34,993 bases of DNA from a virus, in the IMG/VR virus record IMGVR_UViG_3300048041_000047, positions 1 to 34,993 of that record. One strand, 5' to 3'. A program made the translations under genes and the position numbers. Shown here one piece after another: positions 1 through 7,108 of the stretch. The notes under the pieces are model-generated. The model saw only the letters and a program-made list of their open reading frames with translations, was not told where the DNA came from and made no database searches. How positions within the stretch are numbered: the first letter of the stretch is position 1; each line of letters opens with the position of its first letter.

Positions 1-452
1 ACTCGGCACAGTTCGGCAACTCGGCACGGTTCGGCGACTGGGCACGGTTCGGCAACTCGGCACAGTTCGGCAACTCGGCACGGTTCGGCGACTGGGCACA
101 GTTCGGCGAGGAGGCACGGTTCGGCAACTCGGCACGGTTCGGCAACTCGGCACGGTTCGGCGACTGGGCACAGTTCGGCGAGGAGGCACTTTTTGAGGCG
201 ATGGATTTCAAGGCCAAGCGTGGCAACCCGTTGATCCAGTTCGATCGTTTCGGTTCGGTCAAACGCAACACGCAATTCTTCAATACCGAGGGCGGGATTT
301 GGGTTCGTTGCGGCTGTCAATTGTTGCTAATTGACGACTTCCGTCAACGCGTCAGCGAAAAATATGGGAACACCGGCCACGGTTTGATTTACCTCGGAAT
401 CGCGAACGTGGCGCAGGAATATTTCCGTCAGGAAGATAATGGGCGCCCATGA
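1..452 (+). CDS. Hexapeptide-repeat protein, 5' end outside window
   Basis: The frame is open from the left edge to a TGA at 450-452, so the start lies upstream. The visible part begins with about ten hexads of the form F-G-(N/D/E)-(S/W/E)-A-(R/Q), ending near base 191. About 85 residues of ordinary sequence follow, starting around MDFKAKRGNP. The hexad fits the left-handed parallel beta-helix rule (aliphatic or aromatic, small, x, x, small, x), so a beta-helical stalk or surface is the likely fold. The non-repeat tail has a Gly/Ile/Leu-rich middle that I do not recognise. The ATG at 201 is internal to the frame and is probably not the start, because the repeats run into it without a break. 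The next gene overlaps its end by 14 bp. Function is unknown; a structural or binding role is only inference. Confidence 0.7.
   Translation, partial: SAQFGNSARFGDWARFGNSAQFGNSARFGDWAQFGEEARFGNSARFGNSARFGDWAQFGEEALFEAMDFKAKRGNPLIQFDRFGSVKRNTQFFNTEGGIWVRCGCQLLLIDDFRQRVSEKYGNTGHGLIYLGIANVAQEYFRQEDNGRP
3..191 (+). repeat. Tandem 18-bp coding repeat (hexapeptide)
   Basis: About ten and a half 18-bp units run in tandem, each beginning with a variant of TTCGGC and containing GGCAC. Changes between units cluster in codons 3, 4 and 6 of each hexad (AAC/GAC/GAG, TCG/TGG/GAG, CGG/CAG), which gives the alternation N-S, D-W, E-E. Near-identity at the DNA level implies recent expansion or gene conversion. 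Confidence 0.9.
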
Positions 453-735
453 ATCCGAAGCGATGCGCAAGGCGCGCGAACTGGTACTCGTCCAGGGCGT
501 AGCGCCGAGCAAGGCCGCAGTGCAGGCCGGATTGACGCTCGGGGCGATTATGAAAACGGAATGGTACCGCGCGCTTGAAAAGCCCCCGCGCGAGTCGGAC
601 CGCATGAAAGAGGCTCGGCGATTGATTACCGAGGAAGGTCGAACGGCCGCGCATGCGGCGAAAGTGCTCGGTTTGAGTCAAGCCGGGATATCACGTAAAG
701 CTTGGTACCGCGAATACAAGGAGGATGCAAAGTGA
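439..735 (+). CDS. Tandem helix-turn-helix DNA-binding protein
   Basis: This 98-residue protein is built from two homologous halves. Residues about 9-46 (MRKARELV...AAVQAGLT...EWYRAL) align with residues about 56-93 (MKEARRLI...AAKVLGLSQ...AWYREY). Each half has the A-x(n)-G-x(n)-AA-x-x-x-G-L/V-T/S pattern of a helix-turn-helix and ends in W-Y-R. The tandem arrangement suggests binding to a direct or inverted DNA repeat as one polypeptide; resemblance to the TrfB/KorA type of HTH is only by eye. The ATG at 439 overlaps the end of the upstream gene. The stop overlaps the GTG start of the next gene, so translation is probably coupled. A phage transcriptional regulator is the most likely role. 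Confidence 0.7.
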   Translation: MGAHESEAMRKARELVLVQGVAPSKAAVQAGLTLGAIMKTEWYRALEKPPRESDRMKEARRLITEEGRTAAHAAKVLGLSQAGISRKAWYREYKEDAK

Positions 736-980
736 TCATAAACTATTCGGAGCACGATGTCGCGCCGTCACAACCGTTAAACTTGCCGCGTTCGACCCGC
801 TGGATACCGCCGTCACGGTACTACGGCGACAAGTTCCCGCGCACGATAGAGGAAGCGTTCGGCCCCGGTGCAGAATTGACGGTGAACGAGCCGACCGCCT
901 GGACGCAAGCGCGCTGCTGGGTGTTGTCCGTACTGTCCGCGCTGCTGATTGTGGCGATATCGTGGGCGATATCGTGCTGA
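732..980 (+). CDS. Small membrane protein with C-terminal TM segment
   Basis: I chose the GTG at 732, which overlaps the preceding TGA as GTGA and lies 7 bases after the strong ribosome site AAGGAGG (718-724). An upstream in-frame ATG at 702 lies inside the previous gene and lacks such a site. The protein has 82 residues. A Pro-rich N-terminus contains PPSRYYGDKFPRTIEEAFGP, and residues about 62-80 form one hydrophobic helix (VLSVLSALLIVAISWAI) at the C-terminus. The motif R-T-(I/L)-x-x-A-F-G-P followed by a terminal TM helix is recurrent in short phage proteins of unknown function. It lies in a plus-strand run with the HTH gene and the next small gene. Confidence 0.7.
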   Translation: MIINYSEHDVAPSQPLNLPRSTRWIPPSRYYGDKFPRTIEEAFGPGAELTVNEPTAWTQARCWVLSVLSALLIVAISWAISC

Positions 981-1225
981 CCCCCTGCCCCGTCCGCCGC
1001 GAAGGTGATGAAATCGCCTGTACCTGCGGCAAGCGTTGGGCGGCGGACGACCCCGACCCGCCGATCTGCGCTACTGCGCCGCCTGCAGATACAGCGGCCC
1101 CGCGTGCCAAAACACCGGCTGAAATCGCTCTAGCCACGTGCCGGGCGGTGCTTGCACGGCCTCGTGCGGATAGCACGGCGTGCCCCACGGCGGCACCAGC
1201 GGCACCGGGTCGCCGAACCAGGTAA
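974..1225 (+). CDS. Small Cys-motif protein (uncertain)
   Basis: The frame starts at a GTG (974) that overlaps the end of the membrane-protein gene by 7 bp. The first 32 residues read like a small phage metal-binding protein, with C5, C16-T-C18 and C32 in the context CGKRWAADDPDPPIC. The remaining 50 residues are Ala/Pro/Arg-rich and lie antisense to the lipase gene, overlapping it by 155 bp, so the C-terminal part may be composition-driven. No clear Shine-Dalgarno sequence is seen; coupling to the upstream stop would be needed. Function is not assigned. Confidence 0.45.
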   Translation: MLTPCPVRREGDEIACTCGKRWAADDPDPPICATAPPADTAAPRAKTPAEIALATCRAVLARPRADSTACPTAAPAAPGRRTR

Positions 1226-1727
1226 GCCGCTTCCAGCAGTTTCGGTACGCGTGGCCGGGAATGTGCGCCTGCATCCAAGCGGCGAATTGCTGCTCACCCG
1301 GATTCGGCGGTGCGAACAGGACACATTGAATCATAGAGTAGCCCTGCAGGTACATCCTGGCCGCTCCGATCGGTGCTTCCGCCGCGCCTTTACTGTGGCC
1401 ACAGAATATGATCGATTCGGTCGGCTTCACATCCGCCATGACCAGGCCGACCAGCAGGGCCGTGTTCTCGTTGAACCCGGAATGCAGCGCCCCGAGAATC
1501 GGCTCATCGACCGGCAACGCATCGAAATCGGCTTCCCAGCCGGCAAGCGACGGCTTCCCGTTCTCGGTCAACTCGGTGCCTTGCGCGACGATATACGCCG
1601 TTCCATCGATGCGTGCCAGGCCCCAAACCGACTCGCCGACGCGGTATATCTTTTCAAACTTGCCCGGCGTGATCGGATCGTAGATGTCGGCACAGGCCAG
1701 TTGCGCGGCGGTCTGGAGGAGGGTCAC
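1071..1727 (-). CDS. Lipase/esterase-like alpha/beta hydrolase in the lysis cassette
   Basis: This 218-residue protein has the class 3 lipase layout. A nucleophile elbow G110-H-S112-K-G sits after a hydrophobic strand (ESIIFCGHSKGAA), an Asp follows a strand at WFGDPVPLVP (D173), and a His lies near the end (H208 in WHAGPLY). That gives a plausible Ser-Asp-His triad. There is no signal peptide or TM segment. The GTG start at 1727 overlaps the stop of the lipoprotein gene (GTGA), making it the last gene of the lysis run. A phage lipase here could act on host membrane lipids at lysis or be carried in the virion; neither is shown. Substrate and localisation are unknown. Confidence 0.8.
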   Translation of the reverse strand: MTLLQTAAQLACADIYDPITPGKFEKIYRVGESVWGLARIDGTAYIVAQGTELTENGKPSLAGWEADFDALPVDEPILGALHSGFNENTALLVGLVMADVKPTESIIFCGHSKGAAEAPIGAARMYLQGYSMIQCVLFAPPNPGEQQFAAWMQAHIPGHAYRNCWKRLTWFGDPVPLVPPWGTPCYPHEAVQAPPGTWLERFQPVFWHAGPLYLQAAQ

Positions 1728-2008
1728 GGCAAAGCCGTGATCGGCGTAGCAGTCGGCAGCAGGCTATCCGGCGCACTGTTGGCCCCTGCCGGCAAGCACG
1801 CCGCTTTCACCACCGGGATAAATTGCGTATTGCGAATTATCGCGCCATACGGAACGCCACAGACTGAGTCCGTCAGCGTCTTGATGTTGTTGTCATCAGC
1901 GGCTTCGATGCCTTTTTTTGCGGCTTGCTCGTAACCGGAATACAGTTGCGCGGTAGTGGTGGTGCAGCCGGTGAGTGCCAGTGCTGCGATAATGATCAAT
2001 TGTTTCAT
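1724..2008 (-). CDS. Lysis-cassette lipoprotein (possible Rz1-like or accessory)
   Basis: The 94-residue product starts MKQLIIIAALALTGC, a short charged N-terminus and hydrophobic stretch ending in a lipobox (L-T-G-C, Cys15), so it should be lipidated and anchored in the outer or inner membrane. The mature part is about 80 residues and has two further Cys residues, possibly a disulfide. It lacks the Pro-rich composition of classical Rz1, so a spanin role is a guess from position. The start overlaps the preceding stop as ATGA (2005-2008). The ribosome site GAGG lies just upstream (GAGGATTGAAATG). Confidence 0.75.
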   Translation of the reverse strand: MKQLIIIAALALTGCTTTTAQLYSGYEQAAKKGIEAADDNNIKTLTDSVCGVPYGAIIRNTQFIPVVKAACLPAGANSAPDSLLPTATPITALP

Positions 2009-2133
2009 TTCAATCCTCTAAAGGCCATACGGATAATTGTCCACGTTGCATACACCGCAAACAGGACGGCGAAAGTGATCCAGCACCCGAGATAGATCGG
2101 GAGCATGCCGAGAAATATGGCGGCGCGCTTCAT
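2005..2133 (-). CDS. 42-residue single-TM membrane protein
   Basis: The start ATG at 2133 overlaps the TGA of the upstream holin-like gene (ATGA, 2130-2133), so I prefer it to the longer frame extending to 2244. The product is MKRAAIFLGM... with one long hydrophobic helix (about residues 6-34) and a basic C-terminus (RMAFRGLK). Its size and place between a holin-like protein and a lipoprotein suggest a role in lysis, for example as holin partner or antiholin. It is much too short for an Rz-type i-spanin with a periplasmic coiled coil. Confidence 0.65.
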   Translation of the reverse strand: MKRAAIFLGMLPIYLGCWITFAVLFAVYATWTIIRMAFRGLK

Positions 2134-2306
2134 TTCCGGCTCGCGTAAAAAGTATAGGCCCCGTGCACCCCCGTGACTATCGCGGCGGCGATCAGGTACG
2201 GCACGGTCGGCGGGACAGGGTGCGGGAACCCATCGAGCGCCCACTGCACCAGCGGCACGAGCGTTGCAGCCGTGACGGTAACGCCGCCCGTAAATACGGG
2301 ATTCAT
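2130..2306 (-). CDS. Holin-like small membrane protein
   Basis: This 58-residue frame lies between the endolysin and the 42-residue membrane protein, with ATGA overlaps at both ends. It starts MNPVFTGGVTVTAATLVPLV and has two hydrophobic stretches (about residues 8-24 and 36-54) separated by a Pro-rich turn (DGFPHPVPPTVP). The C-terminus is short and basic (YASRK). Two TM segments, tiny size and position directly after the peptidoglycan hydrolase fit a class II-type holin. Homology to a named holin family cannot be checked here. Confidence 0.75.
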   Translation of the reverse strand: MNPVFTGGVTVTAATLVPLVQWALDGFPHPVPPTVPYLIAAAIVTGVHGAYTFYASRK

Positions 2307-2761
2307 GCGTCGTAATCCGTCAGACCATGCGCGCGGATGATCGCAATGATCTTTGCTGCGTAGTTCGGGTCGGTCGCGTACCCGGCGGCGGCAACGCCCT
2401 GTGCAAAAATTTCCGCATTATCAGCATGCTGCAACGCCGGGGCGTAACGCGGGTTATCGAGCAGGAACAACGCGTGGTCACGGATGCAGGACAGGTAGTC
2501 TGGGTACGCCCGCCACAATGCCTGCACCAGCACCGTTTTGCCGCGAATAACTTCATGTGTCGGCATCATGACTGTCGCTCCGTGCCAGGCGACATCGGCT
2601 TTGACGCCGAAAATATTGCGGGCCTTCTGATACAGCTCCGAGCCGCCCCACGCGGATTCGAGCGCGGCCTCAGCGATAACGAAACTCGCCGGGATTTTGG
2701 TCAGCGCCATTGACGCCTTTGCGGCCGGCGCAAGGCTCGCGATAAAATCGGTGGGATTCAT
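2303..2761 (-). CDS. Endolysin, FlgJ-like glucosaminidase domain
   Basis: The 152-residue protein is a single glucosaminidase (muramidase-type) domain that cleaves the peptidoglycan glycan strand. Visible family marks are A-A-L-E35-S-A-W-G with the likely catalytic Glu, the K-A-R-N-I-F-G-V-K stretch, and W-R-A-Y-x-x-Y (about 83-89). The C-terminal repeat region reads Y-A-T-D-P-N-Y-A. There is no signal peptide, so holin-dependent release is expected. I chose the ATG at 2761 because it overlaps the preceding stop (ATGA) and gives a normal N-terminus; the longer frame to 2848 would run inside the upstream gene. Confidence 0.88.
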   Translation of the reverse strand: MNPTDFIASLAPAAKASMALTKIPASFVIAEAALESAWGGSELYQKARNIFGVKADVAWHGATVMMPTHEVIRGKTVLVQALWRAYPDYLSCIRDHALFLLDNPRYAPALQHADNAEIFAQGVAAAGYATDPNYAAKIIAIIRAHGLTDYDA

Positions 2762-3120
2762 TTGAGCGCTTCCCATATGTCGCGCCAGGATATTTTCCCG
2801 TCGTGGTACAGCGCCAGGACGGCGGCAATAACGGCGACGATGGGCCACAGCACCTTGATCGTCTTACTCGTCCCTTCGATTCCGGCTTTGACGAGTCGCG
2901 CCCCCCAGCTCCCGAATTTAAGGATACGTATGAGGTCTGCCGTGTCCTCCCGCTGCTCCATAGTCAGACGCGTGTTTTCCCCGAGGGCCTTCGACAGGTC
3001 CTCGATTGCCGAATGCAATTTAAAAAACCGTTGATTTCCGTCGTCTAACCGCGTGACTACGTACTCCCGAAATTGGGGCTCCGACATTTGACTTTCCGGC
3101 GAGCGTCGTTCAAGAGTCAT
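2758..3120 (-). CDS. XhlA-like coiled-coil protein with C-terminal TM
   Basis: The 120-residue protein has a charged amphipathic N-terminal part (about 15-60, possible coiled coil) and one TM helix at about 89-106 (KVLWPIVAVIAAVLALY), then a short tail (SWRDIWEALK). This is the layout of XhlA/haemolysin-type accessory proteins in phage lysis cassettes. The ATG at 3120 has GGAG eight bases upstream; MSEPQF (residue 12) is an alternative start. It is the first gene of a run of six genes joined by ATGA/GTGA overlaps down to the lipase. It may act as a membrane anchor or holin partner. Confidence 0.6.
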   Translation of the reverse strand: MTLERRSPESQMSEPQFREYVVTRLDDGNQRFFKLHSAIEDLSKALGENTRLTMEQREDTADLIRILKFGSWGARLVKAGIEGTSKTIKVLWPIVAVIAAVLALYHDGKISWRDIWEALK

Positions 3121-3122
3121 AC

Positions 3123-3692
3123 TTATGTCTCCGTCGCATCAAAGTCGTGATGAATGACTTCGGTCGGGGAAAATTTATAGCCTTCCGCGAGAAACCCCTG
3201 CGCGAGCCACTGCGATTCCGTCAGATTGTGCGCCCCGGCATCGACGTGGACGTGGAACTGTTTGCCGAGCAAACGCCCGTTGACCAGCATGTTATCGACG
3301 AACAAGTACGGGTCGCGCACCTTGCAAAAGGGCTTGCCGGTATCCGGCGCCGTGATAGTCACGCCGCCCTTAAAGAAGTCCGTCCAGTCGAACCCTTGTG
3401 GGCCGGGACCGAATTTCCCGCTCTGCGCGGCTTTAGCAAAGCGCGGCCAATCCCACCGTTCGGCCCAGCACCGCTCTACCGGCCAGTGATGCGCTTCAAG
3501 AGGCCCGAGTTCCTTGGCGGTCAAACCGGATAACCAGCATTTTCCTTGCTCGCGCTGGATAAGCGCAAGTCGGGTGCGCTTGAATAGCGGGGTCGCCGCG
3601 CCGCGCGTTTCGTGCCCCGGCTCGATGACATCGGTTTTTAGCGTCTCGGTTTGCTCGTGATCTTCTGTCACGGGAGTGCGTTTAGTAGCCAT
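3123..3692 (-). CDS. Conserved phage protein with HNH-like Cys/His pattern
   Basis: The 189-residue protein has a polar N-terminus (about 1-35). A core follows with C52-W-L-S-G, E66-A-H68-H69-W and C75, and a second cluster M-L-V-N-G-R-L-L-G-K-x-F-H147-V-H149. The order C...HH...N/H recalls a degenerate HNH/His-Me finger fold, but the usual second zinc pair is not evident, so nuclease activity is doubtful. It sits between the fibre genes and the lysis cassette, two bases upstream of the XhlA-like gene. Its role is unknown. Confidence 0.55.
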   Translation of the reverse strand: MATKRTPVTEDHEQTETLKTDVIEPGHETRGAATPLFKRTRLALIQREQGKCWLSGLTAKELGPLEAHHWPVERCWAERWDWPRFAKAAQSGKFGPGPQGFDWTDFFKGGVTITAPDTGKPFCKVRDPYLFVDNMLVNGRLLGKQFHVHVDAGAHNLTESQWLAQGFLAEGYKFSPTEVIHHDFDATET

Positions 3693-3693
3693 G

Positions 3694-5598
3694 CTAATTT
3701 ACCTTTTGGGCGAACACAGAAGCGGAGCCGGTCGCGGCGAACACGAACGAGAATACCTGCCCCGCCGACAAGAAAATCGGGGTGAGACAGTTAATCCCGC
3801 CTGAAACGCCAGACGGGTTCGGGTTCAACTGCAGCGTGCTGTTCGGGAGCGTTATGCCGTTCACCGTGACCGTGTACCCGCCACCGGAGATCGCCGCGTA
3901 GACATAGATCGCGGTCGGCACCAGAGCGGTAAAGTTAATTGTCCCCGATGTGGTTACGGTGCCGAGAAACCCGGTCGGTGAAGTCGCGCTACCCGCAGCC
4001 GCAATGGACGGATTCGACAGGTCTGTACCGGCCTGATACATGACACCGCGATTGCCTGCCGGGGTCGCCGTCGAGTGATCGAATGTCGTACCGGCTGTTC
4101 CGAGCAAGGCATTCACCGGATAGCTGCCGGGGCCGGGATTGACCGTCAGCGCCGTACCGGGCGAATTAGTTGCAATCGCATTCTGCGCCACGCCCTGTAT
4201 AGACGACGCGGCAAATTTGACCATCCCCGCAAACGTCCCGGCGGTGGTTTGTTGATCGTATACGACGCCAGCCGTGAAGTCGCCAAACGCATGTACCGAA
4301 GGCCAATACGCGCCGGTCGTAGCGGCGGCTGACCCAATGGACGTTGCGCCGGTAATCACATAGGGGAATGACACGCCGAGGAAAGCGTCCGGCAAGCCGA
4401 CGGTAATGTAATGCTGGCCGCCGGTCGTGATGCTGGCGGCCAGCACGAACGCCTGACCGTTGCAGATCGCCGCTCCGAAAGTCGTTGTCGTCGTGAATGT
4501 CCCGGTCAGGATCGTGGCCGACGCCGCCGTACTGCCGCCCGCCGTTGTCAACTGGACGACGCTCAAGCCACCCGCCGTCAGCGTGAAAAACAGGTAAAAA
4601 TTGTTGCCGTCGTTCGCCAGTTGGCATTGCGCGTACGTCGTGCTGTTAAGCGTCGTCGCGCCGGTAAAATTGCCGCCTTGCTGCGCTCCCGCGTTGTTGT
4701 AGACGGCGGCTTGCAAGTTTGTGCCGTTGGCGTCCGCGACGGCAAAGAACCCCGGCAAAATGCTCAAATGGCCGAATCCGGCTGTCGCTACCGAGTCGAT
4801 CACGGTGTTGGTGACGACGGACGCGCCGCCAGTCGTCACGATGACGAATGACGTGCCAGTCGGCGTTGCGGTCGTCCGCATGCCGATGACCAGATTGCCG
4901 TTTGAGAGTTGGCCCAGCGCCAGGTAGACTAGCGCTGTACCCGTGATCGTCTGAACCGACGTAGCCGCGAGAACCGCCGCACCCGCGTTGGAGTAAGTTT
5001 GCAGGTCGATGGCCGAGTGCGCCGAATTCTGGTAGACGACGGCAAAGCCGCCCGCGCTTAGAGCCGTTGCGTCCGCGTACGCAACGGCCCCCGTCTCATA
5101 CCCTGTGGCCACGGCGGTCGGCCCGGCAACAATATTCAAATTCGTGTCGAAAATTACAAACTTCACGCCTCCAGTCGTCGAGTCTACATAGACCGCGACG
5201 AAATTCCCGCTAGCCAGCTTTCGCAAACGCATGGATATCATCGCGTGCGTGGTTGCGTCTAACGCAGTCGAAGCAATCAGAATGGCATTCCCGGGGGAAC
5301 GCTTCGACACATTGACGCCCTGGCTTGATGCGTTCGGCGTCAGGAAGTAGGAGTTCCCTAGCGCGTCAACGACTTGATCGTACCGGGCGTAGTTGTTGAT
5401 CGCCCCCGTCACGGCGGAAGTAGGCGCGGTCGTCGTAATGGCGGCTACGGCGGCGTTGTCAATCGTGACCACGCTGTACGCTTCGTTTCCCGGTCCGCCG
5501 GTTTGAACTAGGTCGTTCGCATTGATCGCTTGCGCGCCGGCCACCATCCCGAGCGTTTGCCCACCCTGGATGACGCCGCTCAAATTTGATGTGCTCAT
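3694..5598 (-). CDS. Tail fibre/receptor-binding protein, propeller-like repeats
   Basis: The 634-residue protein is rich in Ala, Thr, Gly, Val and Asn and nearly devoid of Cys, typical of phage beta-structured adhesins. The middle (about 95-420) shows blades of roughly 50 residues with a G-G-F-A-V-V-Y / G-N-F-V-A-V-Y / G-N-L-V-I-G core, which suggests a beta-propeller. The C-terminal 90 residues (ISGGGYTVTVNG... AGQVFSFVF) look like a small beta-sandwich head. Its start overlaps the stop of the larger fibre gene as ATGA (5595-5598), so the two are probably made together. It may be the distal receptor-binding part; this is inferred from order and composition. Confidence 0.7.
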   Translation of the reverse strand: MSTSNLSGVIQGGQTLGMVAGAQAINANDLVQTGGPGNEAYSVVTIDNAAVAAITTTAPTSAVTGAINNYARYDQVVDALGNSYFLTPNASSQGVNVSKRSPGNAILIASTALDATTHAMISMRLRKLASGNFVAVYVDSTTGGVKFVIFDTNLNIVAGPTAVATGYETGAVAYADATALSAGGFAVVYQNSAHSAIDLQTYSNAGAAVLAATSVQTITGTALVYLALGQLSNGNLVIGMRTTATPTGTSFVIVTTGGASVVTNTVIDSVATAGFGHLSILPGFFAVADANGTNLQAAVYNNAGAQQGGNFTGATTLNSTTYAQCQLANDGNNFYLFFTLTAGGLSVVQLTTAGGSTAASATILTGTFTTTTTFGAAICNGQAFVLAASITTGGQHYITVGLPDAFLGVSFPYVITGATSIGSAAATTGAYWPSVHAFGDFTAGVVYDQQTTAGTFAGMVKFAASSIQGVAQNAIATNSPGTALTVNPGPGSYPVNALLGTAGTTFDHSTATPAGNRGVMYQAGTDLSNPSIAAAGSATSPTGFLGTVTTSGTINFTALVPTAIYVYAAISGGGYTVTVNGITLPNSTLQLNPNPSGVSGGINCLTPIFLSAGQVFSFVFAATGSASVFAQKVN

Positions 5599-7082
5599 TG
5601 ATATGCCCAGTTAGAGGGGGAGAAAGTGATCTGCGCTTGCGCGCCGGACACGTCCAGATTCGACGATGCGCCGCCGGCAATCGTGTTTCCGTTGGCGTTG
5701 ATCGTCACCGGGTAGCGGGACCATGTGCGGGCAAAATCTCGAAAGGTATAGTTATCGCCCGGCGCCGCCGAGAGTTCGAGGTACAGTGCAAACGCCCCGC
5801 CCGAACTGTCGACCTCGTACGCGCCGGGCGGGATCACTTGGCCGGCGTTGGAGATATTGACATAGGCGAATTGTGAAGCGGTTAAGGTCGATACCGGTTG
5901 CTGCGTGACCCAGTACGCAGCCCCGTCAAAGCCGATACGGACCGACTGCCCGTGCGCGAGGGATACCGATCCGCCGGACACGCCATTTAGGTTCACGCCG
6001 GCCGGTGCCGAGATCGTATCATTTGCGGACGCATCCACGTTGACCACGCCTACCCACCAACCATTCGACACGCTGGCGGCCGCAGGCAGGGTGTCTACCA
6101 TAGCGGTACCGCCGTTGCTGCGCTTGCGGGTGTACCCACGGTCGGCAGGCAGGAAAACATAAGACCCTTGATTAATCGTCGCGCCCATCGGGGACGCAAT
6201 TTCAGCGTTGCCGGTTCCGGGATTGACGATCGTATTGCCCTGATTGAGCAGGGACATGGTGCCGAGGTCGGTCGAGGTGAGCTGAAATTGCGTTCCGTCA
6301 TACCGTGCAGATATAAGATTCCCTGCAACCACCTCGCCGCCGACCAGTGGAACCGGCCCGGTAGGGGAATCCCGGTAGACGTTGACCGCGCCTTTGCCGC
6401 TGACGTTAATCGTCATCGCTCCTGTGTTGGTGAACCCGGCGACCCAGGCCACCGCTAAACCGCCGGCATACCCGGTGATCGGTACGGCGGGGGTGAGTAA
6501 TTGCGCGTTCGGCGTACCGGTAGAGGTGCCGCAGAATATGACGCCCTGCTGGTAGTCCAGCGCGAGCCACACCGCCGTCGTTGTCGACCCGGTCGCGATA
6601 CACACCCATACGATATTATCAACCGTGTCCCATACCATCGAGGGCGGAACCGTGCCCGTTGCCGCGTTACCGGTTACCAGGCCATTCGGATCGCCCGCAT
6701 AGGGCTGAATCGCCGATACGCCGCCGAGCTGATCTGAAGCGGTCAGATACGCCGCCGAACCGACCAGTGACGTTTGGAGCATCGCTGCCGCCTGGCCCAT
6801 TGTCCACAGGTTCGCGCAGGGGTCGTACAGGGCGTAAGCGCGGGCTGCGGTACCCTCGCGCGCGCGGGTGACGGTCAGGGTATCGCCGCTTCGTGCGGTG
6901 CAGTACATGACCTCGCGCAGCAGGCCGGTAGCGGCGTCGACGAGGGTGAGAGCGAAATACTGGCCACTCGTAGGATTAGGAAATAACGCCCCGGTGCCGG
7001 ATGTGACAGTAAGTGTCACGGCCCCCGATGTGATCGGAGCGGCCAGCGCGGACACCGCGTTATTTGCGAACAGAAACAGCAT
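5595..7082 (-). CDS. Tail fibre protein
   Basis: The 495-residue protein begins with a recognisable tail-fibre N-terminal module: FANNAVSALAAPITSGAVTL, then GALFPNPTSGQYFALTLVDA, then REGTAARAYALYDP (about residues 4-90). Such modules attach fibres to the baseplate. The rest is Gly/Thr/Val-rich beta structure, including a second domain (about 300-400) with repeated V-N/V-D and G-G stretches. The start follows a hairpin-Shine-Dalgarno element (7088-7108) with GGAG five bases before ATG. The stop overlaps the propeller-like gene. Confidence 0.8.
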   Translation of the reverse strand: MLFLFANNAVSALAAPITSGAVTLTVTSGTGALFPNPTSGQYFALTLVDAATGLLREVMYCTARSGDTLTVTRAREGTAARAYALYDPCANLWTMGQAAAMLQTSLVGSAAYLTASDQLGGVSAIQPYAGDPNGLVTGNAATGTVPPSMVWDTVDNIVWVCIATGSTTTAVWLALDYQQGVIFCGTSTGTPNAQLLTPAVPITGYAGGLAVAWVAGFTNTGAMTINVSGKGAVNVYRDSPTGPVPLVGGEVVAGNLISARYDGTQFQLTSTDLGTMSLLNQGNTIVNPGTGNAEIASPMGATINQGSYVFLPADRGYTRKRSNGGTAMVDTLPAAASVSNGWWVGVVNVDASANDTISAPAGVNLNGVSGGSVSLAHGQSVRIGFDGAAYWVTQQPVSTLTASQFAYVNISNAGQVIPPGAYEVDSSGGAFALYLELSAAPGDNYTFRDFARTWSRYPVTINANGNTIAGGASSNLDVSGAQAQITFSPSNWAYQ

Positions 7083-7087
7083 TTACA

Positions 7088-7108
7088 CTCCAGCGCCTCG
7101 CGGCGTTA
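7088..7108 (-). promoter_or_regulatory. Hairpin-SD leader element, copy 1
   Basis: On the minus strand: TAA, stem CGCC/GGCG closing a GCGA (GNRA) tetraloop, then CTGGAG five bases before the fibre ATG. The TAA of the element is the actual stop codon of the upstream gene. Five related copies precede other minus-strand genes; this copy differs in its loop (GCGA instead of GTGA) but keeps the GNRA rule. Confidence 0.75.

Noticed and set aside
3-191. CRISPR-like or iteron array
   Set aside because: Units are contiguous, in frame with the downstream gene, and differ at codon positions in a way that fits a repeated peptide; there are no spacers.
1152-1934. 260-residue plus-strand frame
   Set aside because: It is antisense to the lipase and lipoprotein genes and is Arg-rich, as expected for a shadow frame in GC-rich DNA.
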